Shown: positions 1-8,358 of the stretch, in pieces
How the letters are laid out: every line of letters begins with the position of its first letter
Position numbering within the stretch: position 1 is the stretch's first letter
Assembly (NCBI GenBank): GCA_964651045.1
Contig: CAZYVD010000016.1
Location: forward strand, 1 to 43,662
Reading direction: 5' to 3'
From: CAZYVD01 sp964651045
Lineage (GTDB): Bacteria; Zhuqueibacterota; QNDG01; DSAB01
Length of the DNA stretch: 43,662 nt
Translations under genes and position numbers: made by a program
Notes under the pieces: generated by a model
Databases searched by the model: none
What the model was told of the DNA's origin: nothing
What the model saw: only the letters and a program-made list of their open reading frames with translations

Positions 1-24
1 ATATGTTATGTATTATCTAAATTT

Positions 25-1938
25 CTAATATTTAATAAAACGCGATGAAGTCAGGACAGAGACCTCATAAGTAACGGAAAGAGGCTGAAATATCCAGTCA
101 TTTATGTTGTGCAGGAATCCTGTGGATATCTCTTTAACAGACTCTACTCTTCCAAGATCAATCTCAACATCAAGATCCACACCCTCATACCCCTGCCAGA
201 CTCTATAATCGAGAGGTGGAATAAGTTTATCCGGAGCGCACACACCATCTGTAAGAGCTCCATCACCCCCTGCAGAATACCTCCTCGAATAACAACTTCT
301 GCATCTAACACTGCATCCCACGGCCTTATGTTTTATCTTCCTGAAAGGAGCAGGCAGAAATCTCTTCTCATCTGTATCTTTATATTTTTCCCTTAATCTA
401 TTCAACTCTTCCTTCAATTTCTCAACCACACCGCTGTATCTTTTATCATTGTAGAGATTGTGAAGCTCTTGGGGATCTTTCTCGAGATCGTAGAGTTCCC
501 ATGCATCGATATCAAAATAGAAATGGATCAACTTATAACGATGCGTCCGAATTCCATAATGCCTCTTTACACTATGTACTGCAGGATATTCAAAATAGTG
601 GTAATAGATAGACTGGCGCCAGTTTGCAGGGGTCTCACCCCTGAGGATGCTGCGTATCGACTCGCCCTGAATATCATCAGGAATCTTGACTCCTGCAAAA
701 TCCAGAATAGTAGGTGCAAAATCGAGATTTAACACCATATCTTTCTCATTGACGCCTGGCTCGACCTCACAGGGATATCTTATGATAAGGGGTATCCGCA
801 GCGACTCTTCATACATAAAACGCTTGTCAAACCAGCCGTGTTCTCCAAGGTAAAAACCCTGATCCGAAGTATAGATTACCACAGTATCGTCTCTCAATCC
901 CGACTCATCCAGATAATCGAGCACCCTCCCTATATTATCATCTACAGAAGCAACACATCGGAGATAGTCCTTTATATACCGCTGATACATCCATATCTGC
1001 AGATCTGTTCCCCTAAGCCCGGCCATCCTAAATAGTCTGTTTCTCGGTCCATATGCGGCATCCCATGCACTCCGCTGGCTCTCATTCATCCTTCCATATA
1101 CAGAGTTCCAGTAACTGATATCTATCTTCTCTTTATCTGTTAGAGGAGTATTTTTTTTCTCTGGAGTGACCTTTAAATCGTATGCCATAAACAAATTATC
1201 TGCAACCCTCATTTCCTGCTGCCTCGCAGCATCGGAACGAGTCCTGTAATCATCGAAAAATGTATCTGGAAGAGGAATCTTCCTGTCCTCATAGAGATGT
1301 AGATGATTCGGCCCTGGCATCCAGTTCCTGTGGGGAGCCTTATGGTGAAGAAGAACACAAAAGGGTTTTTTTGATTTTCTATTTTTCAGCCACTTCAGAC
1401 AATCATCTGTTATCAAATCGGTAACATAGCCACTGCACCTCTTTCTCTCACCCATCTCTATAAAATCTGGATTATAATAGTGACCCTGCCCCTGAAGAAT
1501 CTTCCAGTAATCGAATCCCCTCGGCGTGCTCTTCAGATGCCATTTACCGAAGAGAGCCGTTTGGTACCCCGATTTCTGTAGAAGCATTGGAAATGTCTGC
1601 TGGTCTTGTTCAAACTTTACAGAATTGTTGATCACTCCATTAATGTGACTATACTTTCCAGTGAGCATAACCGCTCTGCTTGGTGCACATATTGAATTTG
1701 TACAGAAACTCTGGACAAATCTTACCCCATCTCTTGCCAGTCTATCGATGTTTGGAGTGCTATTGATGCGACTGCCATAACACCCAATGGCCTGATATGC
1801 ATGGTCGTCACTCATTATAAAAATAATGTTTGGACGCTTCTTCCTGCCATATCTCGAACAGGATATGTTCAGACCCGGAAAAGAGATGAGAAGAGATCCC
1901 GCACCTATTGTCTTTAGAAAATCTCTTCGATTCTTCAT
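25..1938 (-). CDS. Exported sulfatase (formylglycine-dependent, DUF4976 tail) with partial discoidin-like C-terminus
   Basis: Predicted to hydrolyse sulfate esters, probably on glycans, outside the cytoplasm. The N-terminus (NRRDFLKT followed by a hydrophobic stretch) looks like a Tat or lipoprotein-type export signal. The core sulfatase motifs are present: metal-binding SDDHA at about residues 43-47, C84-A-P-S-R88 where the Cys would become formylglycine, GKWH near 130, and a late TSDQG/GEHGW/K segment. A DUF4976-type C-terminal region (YKLIHFYFD...ELYDLEKDPQELHNL) follows. The last ~60 residues (GYEGVDLDVEIDLG, ISTGFLHN, WIFQP) resemble the start of the F5/8C-like domain seen at the end of beta-hexosaminidases, but the protein stops after about 45 residues of it. 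The ATG at 1938 has a good Shine-Dalgarno site (complement of 1943-1949). The substrate cannot be deduced. It is divergent from the GH51-like gene. Confidence 0.93.
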   Translation of the reverse strand: MKNRRDFLKTIGAGSLLISFPGLNISCSRYGRKKRPNIIFIMSDDHAYQAIGCYGSRINSTPNIDRLARDGVRFVQSFCTNSICAPSRAVMLTGKYSHINGVINNSVKFEQDQQTFPMLLQKSGYQTALFGKWHLKSTPRGFDYWKILQGQGHYYNPDFIEMGERKRCSGYVTDLITDDCLKWLKNRKSKKPFCVLLHHKAPHRNWMPGPNHLHLYEDRKIPLPDTFFDDYRTRSDAARQQEMRVADNLFMAYDLKVTPEKKNTPLTDKEKIDISYWNSVYGRMNESQRSAWDAAYGPRNRLFRMAGLRGTDLQIWMYQRYIKDYLRCVASVDDNIGRVLDYLDESGLRDDTVVIYTSDQGFYLGEHGWFDKRFMYEESLRIPLIIRYPCEVEPGVNEKDMVLNLDFAPTILDFAGVKIPDDIQGESIRSILRGETPANWRQSIYYHYFEYPAVHSVKRHYGIRTHRYKLIHFYFDIDAWELYDLEKDPQELHNLYNDKRYSGVVEKLKEELNRLREKYKDTDEKRFLPAPFRKIKHKAVGCSVRCRSCYSRRYSAGGDGALTDGVCAPDKLIPPLDYRVWQGYEGVDLDVEIDLGRVESVKEISTGFLHNINDWIFQPLSVTYEVSVLTSSRFIKY

Positions 1939-2134
1939 TAATTCCTCTCAAATAATTCGTTTAAAGAAAACGTGATGAGAAAAATATTTTTCATGATTAA
2001 TATTGATAAAATAACCTGCTTAAGTAAAATAATCAAGATATTTCATCAAAATTCAAAACAAAAAGTTCTCAGATTAAATTTATATAAGAGATTTTTGTTG
2101 ACATTGATGATCGTAATAATATATTAAAAACATC
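1939..2134. promoter_or_regulatory. Divergent intergenic region between sulfatase and GH51-like gene
   Basis: This A+T-rich gap of about 196 bp must hold the promoters of two divergent genes. A TTGACA hexamer lies at 2098-2103 and a TATTAA at 2122-2127, an 18-nt spacing. If used, transcription would begin almost at the ATG at 2135, giving a nearly leaderless message. No Shine-Dalgarno sequence precedes that ATG. The promoter call is weak. Confidence 0.25.
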
Positions 2135-3619
2135 ATGTCGAACCCGAAGGTAAATATTACAATCTGGCCTGATAGAAGAAAACATATAATCTCACCAATG
2201 CTTCACGGTCAGAACATTGAAAATCTCGGCCAGATCATATACGACGGTATCTGGATCGAAGAAGATTCTGGCTATTCAAAATACAGCGGAATAAGAACAG
2301 AACTTGTAGATTCTGTTCGTGAAATCAGGGCAGGTGTAATAAAATGGCCGGGTGGGCCTAGCTGCGAAACTTATCACTGGGAAGATGGCATTGGTGAAAG
2401 AAAATCGCGACCGACAAGACGCAATATATACTGGGGCGGTAGTGATCCAAACAGCTTCGGAACAGTGGAGTTTATCGACCTTTGCAGAAAGGTAAATGCC
2501 CAGCCAGTAATCTGTCTCAATGCAGGTACTGGGAGTATAAAAGAGGCCGCAGAATGGTTGGAGTACTGCAACTTCAGGGGAAACAGTAAACTTTCCAGCA
2601 TGAGGAAAGAAAATGGTCACGATCAACCCTTTAATGTCACATACTGGAGCTTTGGATATCAGCCGTGGGACTATCTCTCACCTTCACAGTATTGTATGGA
2701 GTTTCAGCGATGTAGTTCGCTTCTCAAGGAAAGCGATCCCTCGATACAACTCATCGCATGCGGCAAGGATGAGAAATGGAATCTCTCCTTTTTCCAGAAT
2801 CTTGAAAACAATCTAAATCTTATAGATCTTTTTTCAATAAAATCGACATTTTCATCGAGACAGGCAGGAGGCGGAAGCCATCCCGAAACAGAACAGGAGT
2901 ACTATGCAATATTTGGATATGTCCCGATGCTGCACTCACACTTGGTAGGGGCATTAAACCTTCTGAACAAGGTTGAAAGAGAAGGTAAGAGAATCGGGCT
3001 CGTACTTGATCAGTGGGGAATACATCATCCAGGTGCTGTAATAGAAACAGGAATGCATCAACCAACAACATTACGCGATGCACTCGTTACAGGCTACCTG
3101 CTCCATCTCTTCTACCATCTGTCCGACTATCTGACCATGGCAAACCTCTCATACATGGTAAACGGCCTTCACACCCTTATGGTGACCAGAAAAGAACTTA
3201 TAGTCAAAACACCGGTATACTACATCTTTGAATTACTGGCAAACCATACTGCCAATACGATGATAAAGACAAGAGTAGATTCACCATTGATAAAAATAAA
3301 AACACAATCTGGAAATAGAAAGATTCCAGTTGTTGATGTATTTGCATCTATTAACAGTTCATACAATCAAATAACGATAACTCTCATCAACATTCACATA
3401 GAAAAGCAGGCAAAAGTTAAAATCAATATTAAAGGAACAGATTCTGTTAAGAAAGGGTTTATAACATCACTCACAGCCGACTCTCCAAACGATGAAAATA
3501 GTTTTATATCACCACATCTTGTCAAACCGCAGAACAACATTTTAAATGAAACGAAAAATCCCCTTGAGCATACACTTCCGCCACACAGTGCAGTAAAAAT
3601 AAACATCAGGCTGACCTGA
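2135..3619 (+). CDS. GH51 alpha-L-arabinofuranosidase-like protein lacking both catalytic glutamates (probable pseudoenzyme)
   Basis: The full-length fold of a GH51 arabinofuranosidase is recognisable: HGQNIENLGQIIYDGIW (residues 24-40), KWPGGPSCETYHWEDGIG (70-87), RNIYWGG and FGTVEFIDLC (96-117), and a C-terminal beta domain after about 320. The family acid/base normally sits in a W-G-x-G-N-E motif; here it reads W171-S-F-G-Y175-Q176. The family nucleophile normally sits in a D-E-W-G motif; here it is D292-Q293-W-G. Both Gln codons are CAG, one base from Glu GAG. The His of the usual S-L-H-Y-Y motif also appears lost (SIKSTF). No signal peptide is seen, so it is probably cytoplasmic. The start fits the family's N-terminus. 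The CAP-domain gene follows after 6 nt. Arabinofuranosidase activity is unlikely; a binding or regulatory role is inference. Confidence 0.85.
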   Translation: MSNPKVNITIWPDRRKHIISPMLHGQNIENLGQIIYDGIWIEEDSGYSKYSGIRTELVDSVREIRAGVIKWPGGPSCETYHWEDGIGERKSRPTRRNIYWGGSDPNSFGTVEFIDLCRKVNAQPVICLNAGTGSIKEAAEWLEYCNFRGNSKLSSMRKENGHDQPFNVTYWSFGYQPWDYLSPSQYCMEFQRCSSLLKESDPSIQLIACGKDEKWNLSFFQNLENNLNLIDLFSIKSTFSSRQAGGGSHPETEQEYYAIFGYVPMLHSHLVGALNLLNKVEREGKRIGLVLDQWGIHHPGAVIETGMHQPTTLRDALVTGYLLHLFYHLSDYLTMANLSYMVNGLHTLMVTRKELIVKTPVYYIFELLANHTANTMIKTRVDSPLIKIKTQSGNRKIPVVDVFASINSSYNQITITLINIHIEKQAKVKINIKGTDSVKKGFITSLTADSPNDENSFISPHLVKPQNNILNETKNPLEHTLPPHSAVKINIRLT

Positions 3620-3625
3620 AAAATC

Positions 3626-4276
3626 ATGCATAAAGTGATCTTAAAAATCTCTATTGCAGCCATCCTTTTCCATATGCATGCAATCGATCGATTAAAAGAT
3701 GAGAGAGAAATCTTAAACAGGGTAGAGGTAAAACAGCCACTAAGCAAAAATACGCTCAATAGGACGATTCTCGAAGATCTAATCATATACTTTACAAATA
3801 GAGAGAGAATTAAAAAACATCTCCCACCCTGCAGAAAGGATGAGACTCTACGCATACTCTCCTATGAACACAGCAGAAAAATGGCATCAAGAGGCAGGAT
3901 ATTTCATAATAATTTGCCTGAAAAAAAATTGATCGATTCTTTTTCTGTTATAAAGAGTTTTGTCACTGGTGAGAATGTTGGAGTAGACTATTTTTTAAAA
4001 ATCGCCTCGATACCATTCATTCAAAAAAAAATAGAGGGCAAAATCGTATATATCAGGGCAGATGATGGATCGGTAATCAGACCGCAGACCCATGAAGAGT
4101 TCGCAAAGAATATGGTTAAAAGCTGGATGAAATCAGAGGGTCACAGTAAAAACATATTGAATAAAAATTTCAATAGAATCGGAATAGGGATAGCAGTTGG
4201 CAAATTCAATGGTCTTGATGCAATATATGTCACTCAAACCTTTGTAGGGCCGCTTAAAAAGATTAAACATCATTAA
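3626..4276 (+). CDS. CAP (SCP/PR1-like) domain protein
   Basis: A CAP-superfamily protein, usually secreted and of varied or unknown function in bacteria. The N-terminus (MHKVILKISIAAILFHMH) could be a short signal peptide. CAP landmarks in order are NRERIKKHLPP (58-68), SYEHSRKMASRGRIFHNN with H82 and H94, GENVG (115-119, E116), and GHSKNIL with H173 followed by GIGIAV and a closing YVTQTF strand. Between the second and third blocks is an insertion of about 35 residues. It starts 6 nt after the GH51-like stop, so the two are probably cotranscribed. The family is clear; the function is not. Confidence 0.85.
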   Translation: MHKVILKISIAAILFHMHAIDRLKDEREILNRVEVKQPLSKNTLNRTILEDLIIYFTNRERIKKHLPPCRKDETLRILSYEHSRKMASRGRIFHNNLPEKKLIDSFSVIKSFVTGENVGVDYFLKIASIPFIQKKIEGKIVYIRADDGSVIRPQTHEEFAKNMVKSWMKSEGHSKNILNKNFNRIGIGIAVGKFNGLDAIYVTQTFVGPLKKIKHH

Positions 4277-4320
4277 ATTTTTTATTGCCATTATCCTTGG
4301 GAATTTTTACATTATCAATC

Positions 4321-4887
4321 ATGGAAAAATCAACCCTTTACTTTGAAAAACCCGGACCAGCAAACACAGAACAAACCTTGAGGCTCGCATCTGACTGGGC
4401 AATGGAGCTGAAAATCAAAACAGTTGTTGTAGCATCAACCACTGGGAAAACAGGGCTGCTTGCTGCCGAGATATTCAAATCAAATCGGGTCATAGTTGTC
4501 ACCCATTCTACTGGATTTGCAAGGGAAAATCATCAACAACTTATCGAAGAAAACAGATTGAAGATAGAGAAGCTTGGTGGTAAGATATTAACCTGTCAGC
4601 ATGCATTTGCAGGAATCAGTCGTGCCGTACGATTCAAATTTTCCACATATCAGATCGATGAAATCATTGCAAATTCGCTGCGTATATTCGGCCAGGGGAT
4701 TAAGGTGGCAATAGAGATATCACTGATGGCCTCCGATGCAGGACTGATAAGAACCGATGAGGACATAATCTCTATTGGCGGTACAGACAGCGGTGCAGAT
4801 ACTGCTGCAGTAATAAAGCCCGCCAATGTTGCCCGTTTCTTCGACCTTAAGGTTAGATCGATAATCTGTAAACCCTGGAATCCATAA
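4321..4887 (+). CDS. Pyruvate kinase C-terminal-like domain protein, function unknown
   Basis: A stand-alone 188-residue protein resembling the alpha/beta C-terminal domain of pyruvate kinase, a group best known from archaea and some bacteria. Visible features are VVVASTTGKTGLLAAE and VIVVTHSTGFA, both typical of PK C-domain strand-turn-helix units, and the end segment ISIGGTDSGADTA. The catalytic TIM barrel of pyruvate kinase is absent, so it is not a pyruvate kinase. I chose the ATG at 4321; an in-frame TTG at 4285 would add 12 residues that do not look conserved. It lies 11 nt upstream of the SDR gene, so the two are probably cotranscribed. Some family members are thought to bind small effectors; that is inference here. 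Confidence 0.75.
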   Translation: MEKSTLYFEKPGPANTEQTLRLASDWAMELKIKTVVVASTTGKTGLLAAEIFKSNRVIVVTHSTGFARENHQQLIEENRLKIEKLGGKILTCQHAFAGISRAVRFKFSTYQIDEIIANSLRIFGQGIKVAIEISLMASDAGLIRTDEDIISIGGTDSGADTAAVIKPANVARFFDLKVRSIICKPWNP

Positions 4888-4898
4888 GGAAATTGAAT

Positions 4899-5669
4899 AT
4901 GAATGGGAACAATAGAAAGGTTGCCCTGATCACTGGCGCCTCAAGCGGAATCGGAAGGGCAACTGCTATAAGATTTGCAAAAGAGGGGATCATAACTTCA
5001 CTGGTTGCACGGAACCGTACAAATCTCGAAAAAACATACAGAGATGTGAAAAAGGCTGGATCGGAGGGTATTGTTATAACTGCAGATTTGACAAAGGAGA
5101 ATCACATATCTAGATGTATTGATAAAACCATAAAAACCTTTGGCAGGCTGGACATCCTTGTTAACAGTGCAGGAATAATTGGATCTGGAAGCATAGAAGA
5201 CACAACACTTAAAGATTGGGACTACATGTTCAATATTAATCTTCGTTCTGTGTTCTATTTGACTAAACTCGCAGTCCCTCATCTTAAAAAGACAAAGGGT
5301 ACAATAGTAAATGTATCGAGTGTTACTGGACTCAGATCGTTTCCAAATGTGCTTGCCTACTGTGTCAGTAAGGCCGGTGTCGACCAGTTCACAAGATGCA
5401 CGGCTCTGGAACTTGCAGAAAAGGGAATTCGTGTAAATGCGGTAAATCCAGGAGTTGTGGTAACAGAACTTCACCGCAGAGGCGGAATGGATGATAAAAC
5501 ATATAAAGATTTTTTAAAGCACAGCAGAAAGACCCACCCACTCGGAAGAGTCGGCAATCCAGAGGAGGTTGCAGAACTTATTGTGTTTCTGGCCACTGAC
5601 AGATCAAAATGGATAACAGGAACTACAATAAGCATTGATGGCGGTCGTGCCCAGACCTGTGCAAGATAG
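4899..5669 (+). CDS. Short-chain dehydrogenase/reductase (SDR, classical type)
   Basis: An NAD(P)-dependent oxidoreductase of classical SDR length (256 residues). The cofactor motif TGASSGIG is at residues 12-19, NSAG near 89, the active-site Ser in VNVSSVTG near 141 and Tyr/Lys in AYCVSKAG (Y154, K158). NPGVV and the C-terminal ITGTTISIDGG are typical of FabG and glucose-dehydrogenase-like members. I place the start at the ATG at 4899 because AGGA at 4887-4890 is correctly spaced; a TTG at 4893 is also in frame. The substrate cannot be told from sequence. It could be a 3-oxoacyl-ACP reductase or a sugar or polyol dehydrogenase; the glycan genes nearby favour the latter only weakly. Confidence 0.92.
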   Translation: MNGNNRKVALITGASSGIGRATAIRFAKEGIITSLVARNRTNLEKTYRDVKKAGSEGIVITADLTKENHISRCIDKTIKTFGRLDILVNSAGIIGSGSIEDTTLKDWDYMFNINLRSVFYLTKLAVPHLKKTKGTIVNVSSVTGLRSFPNVLAYCVSKAGVDQFTRCTALELAEKGIRVNAVNPGVVVTELHRRGGMDDKTYKDFLKHSRKTHPLGRVGNPEEVAELIVFLATDRSKWITGTTISIDGGRAQTCAR

Positions 5670-5704
5670 ATAAAAAAATCTCATATTTTGAAAGGATTAA
5701 AATC

Positions 5705-6004
5705 ATGAAAAGACAAAAATTCGCTGTATCGTATCTTCTGCCATTTATTGTCATGTTTGTCCTTGCAATGTGTGCACCAACAACTGTAGCATTAAGAGAG
5801 CCCCCGCCTCCGAGGCATGAGAGGGTCACTGCAAAACCATTTCCAAATGCGGTCTGGATCGGGGGACACTGGCAGTGGAAAAGTGGAAAATATGTTTGGG
5901 TTTCTGGGCACTGGGTAAAAAATAGACCTGGTAAAAAATGGGTACCAGGCCACTGGGTAAAAAGAAAACATGGATGGGTGTGGATAAAGGGATACTGGCG
6001 TTAG
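5705..6004 (+). CDS. Small exported WxxGxW-repeat protein
   Basis: A 99-residue protein with a hydrophobic export signal (residues 8-22), a possible but imperfect lipobox at C23 (LAMC), a proline-rich linker and four W-x-x-G-H/Y-W repeats. The repeats start at residues 51, 65, 79 and 93 (WIGGHW, WVSGHW, WVPGHW, WIKGYW), an exact 14-residue period. This matches the WXXGXW/YXWGXW repeat family of small envelope proteins of unknown function. The protein is basic (many Lys/Arg) and probably sits on the periplasmic side. It lies between the SDR and the S9-like gene with short gaps (35 and 48 nt). Confidence 0.8.
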   Translation: MKRQKFAVSYLLPFIVMFVLAMCAPTTVALREPPPPRHERVTAKPFPNAVWIGGHWQWKSGKYVWVSGHWVKNRPGKKWVPGHWVKRKHGWVWIKGYWR

Positions 6005-6052
6005 AAGAATCACTACTATTTCATTTAAAATTGTAAAAAGGAACATCCTTAC

Positions 6053-8044
6053 ATGAAAAGGTGTATCCTTCTAATAATGGTTCTTTTTTCCTCTTTTGGA
6101 GCATATGCAAAACAAAGAGCTATGAGTGTCAAAGACCTCTGGTCGATGCGCAGGATAGAGGAGATTGCCCTTTCACCAGACGGGGAGTGGATTGTCTTTA
6201 CTCTAACACAGTATGATGTAGAAAAGAACAAGGAATATACAGACATCTTCCTTGTAAACAGCATGGGAGGCGATGTCCGTCAGCTGACAACATATAAAGG
6301 GTACGACGGCAAACCATGCTGGAGTCCAGATCAGAGATTGATCGCATTTATCTCAGAAAGAGATGGAACCCGTCAAATCTATGCGCTCCCCACCGATGGT
6401 GGAGAAGCCCAGAAAATTTCCGACATTCCCGGAGGACTACAGGATCTCATCTGGTCGCCAGATGGAAAATATTTCGCATTTACTGCCAGGACTCATCCTG
6501 CAGATAAAAAAATCTCATCCCAAAGTAGAGGCAGCAATACAGGCTCTGTTATATTTGACAATCTATCCTGCTACCGTGATGATGGAAAACAGATGGGCAA
6601 GATTCACATATTCGTTATGCCTGCCACCGGAAAATCATACTGGGATGTTATACCTCAGAACATCGATCTCGGTTGGATCCGTCCCGAGAGGTTTAAAAAC
6701 TTCACCTTCTCTCCAGACGGCAGAGAGATAGCCTTTGTTTGCGACACAGACTCTTTATCCCCATTTTCTACAAACAGCGATATATTTGTTGTACCGTCAA
6801 GAGGAGGAAGGGTAAGGAGGATCACAAAGAGTCCTGCAAACGATGAGAGGCCTGTCTACTCTCCTGATGGAAACTATATAGCCTACAGGTCAATGAGATA
6901 CTCAGGCTTCCCCTTGGATCAATATGACCTGATGATCTATAATAGAAAAACTGGTAAGCTGAAAAACCTTACCGATGAGTTTGATCTCAACATAAGAGAA
7001 ATCGCATGGGATCCTTCATCAAAAAAGATATTCTTTACATCCGATGATCAGGGAAGAGTTGCAATATTTTCAGTAGAGCTCAAGAACAAGAAAATAAAGA
7101 GCATACTGCTTACAGGATGCAATACTAATCTCTATGTATCAAAAGAGGATGACAAACTCTATTTCTTAAGAACAAAGATAGATATTCCAAGAGAAATATT
7201 TCAGTGCAATAAGAAGGGCGAAAAACTATTTCAAATAACATTTTCCAATCAGAAACTTTTAAACGAGCTCAAGTTGAGCGAGATGACAGAATTCTGGTTT
7301 ACAAACTCCGAAAAACGACTAATACACGGATTCATACTCAGGCCTCCATTCTTCAATCCATCTAAAATCTATCCAGCGGTTCTGCTCACACACAACATAG
7401 TCGATGATGCATGGAGAGATGAATTTGTCTATCACTCCAGTCCACAGATGTTTGCCTCCCACGGATATGTAGTCATAATGATCAACAATAGAGGTTCGAG
7501 GGGATATGGAAGAGACTTTCACTTCCTTGCATCAAGAAACTGGGGTGGTGCTCCATACAGGGATATAATGAGTGGACTGAATTATGTGTTAGATAAATAT
7601 CCATTTATTGATAGTAAAAAAATTGTATGTGTAGGCAGCTATATGACCAACTGGATAGCAGGACACTCCACCCTATTTAAATGCCTTATATCTGACAACG
7701 CAATCTCAGAGCTCTTTTCTTTCTATGGAACAACAGAGCAGAGATGGTTCGCAGAGTGGGAACTGGGTGGAAATGTATATGAAAATTATAAACTCTCCAG
7801 AAGATGGTCACCAGTAAGGTATGCAAAAGATTTTTCAACTCCCACCCTCATAATACACGGTACAAAAAACACAAGAGTACCGATTAATCAGGGCCTGCAG
7901 ATGTTTACTGCGCTGCAGAGGAAAAGAGTTCCATCAAGACTTCTAATATTTCCAGATGAAGGCCGCATAATCTCAAACCCAAAAAATGCAGAAACATGGT
8001 GGAATACAGTATTTGGATGGATCGATGAGTGGATCGAAAAATAA
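6053..8044 (+). CDS. S9 (prolyl oligopeptidase / DPP-like) family protein with a lost catalytic triad
   Basis: A signal peptide (residues 1-19) precedes a TolB/WD40-like beta-propeller with repeated SPDG motifs (about 41, 91, 135, 220, 270) and an alpha/beta-hydrolase C-terminal domain (about 420-663). In active S9 enzymes the nucleophile lies in G-G-S-Y-G-G-Y-M-T-N-W; here it reads V527-G528-S529-Y530-M531-T-N-W, as if three residues were deleted. The Asp of H-G-x-x-D-x-R-V-P is Asn606 and the His of P-D-E-G-H is Arg638. The surrounding fold residues (RGSRGYGRDF, WGG, IHG, PDEG) are well kept. It is most likely a catalytically inactive exported paralogue. The Smr gene overlaps its 3' end by 20 nt. 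Confidence 0.9.
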   Translation: MKRCILLIMVLFSSFGAYAKQRAMSVKDLWSMRRIEEIALSPDGEWIVFTLTQYDVEKNKEYTDIFLVNSMGGDVRQLTTYKGYDGKPCWSPDQRLIAFISERDGTRQIYALPTDGGEAQKISDIPGGLQDLIWSPDGKYFAFTARTHPADKKISSQSRGSNTGSVIFDNLSCYRDDGKQMGKIHIFVMPATGKSYWDVIPQNIDLGWIRPERFKNFTFSPDGREIAFVCDTDSLSPFSTNSDIFVVPSRGGRVRRITKSPANDERPVYSPDGNYIAYRSMRYSGFPLDQYDLMIYNRKTGKLKNLTDEFDLNIREIAWDPSSKKIFFTSDDQGRVAIFSVELKNKKIKSILLTGCNTNLYVSKEDDKLYFLRTKIDIPREIFQCNKKGEKLFQITFSNQKLLNELKLSEMTEFWFTNSEKRLIHGFILRPPFFNPSKIYPAVLLTHNIVDDAWRDEFVYHSSPQMFASHGYVVIMINNRGSRGYGRDFHFLASRNWGGAPYRDIMSGLNYVLDKYPFIDSKKIVCVGSYMTNWIAGHSTLFKCLISDNAISELFSFYGTTEQRWFAEWELGGNVYENYKLSRRWSPVRYAKDFSTPTLIIHGTKNTRVPINQGLQMFTALQRKRVPSRLLIFPDEGRIISNPKNAETWWNTVFGWIDEWIEK

Positions 8045-8339
8045 ACAAGACGATGGGCAAAATGATCAGAAAAATACTGCAACTCCTGTCGTGATAACCG
8101 ATGTTCTCGATCTTCACGGCTTCTTTCCACAACAGGTAAAAGAGGTCGTTGAAGAATTTCTTCAGAATGGCAAGAAGCTCAATCTCACACATTTAAGAAT
8201 AATTCACGGTAAGGGAAGAAGCCGTTTAAAATTTGAAACTTACAGAGTACTAAAGTCGAATCCACTTGTTAGAGATTTCTATGATGCCCCTCCTTCATCA
8301 GGAGGATGGGGAGCAACAATTGTTGAACTCAGGTACTGA
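8025..8339 (+). CDS. Smr-domain protein
   Basis: A short protein made mostly of one Smr domain, the nuclease or nucleic-acid-binding domain found at the end of MutS2 and in stand-alone form. The diagnostic motifs are LDLHG (D-L-H-G) and IIHGKGRSRLK (H-G-K-G), with a VVELRY-like end. The first ~25 residues are polar and probably disordered. I use the ATG at 8025, giving 104 residues; an upstream in-frame ATG at 7986 lies deeper inside the S9 gene. The overlap with the previous reading frame suggests coupled translation. Stand-alone Smr proteins may cleave RNA or branched DNA; the target is unknown. Confidence 0.85.
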   Translation: MSGSKNKQDDGQNDQKNTATPVVITDVLDLHGFFPQQVKEVVEEFLQNGKKLNLTHLRIIHGKGRSRLKFETYRVLKSNPLVRDFYDAPPSSGGWGATIVELRY

Positions 8340-8358
8340 TACAGATAAGAGACTGTCA

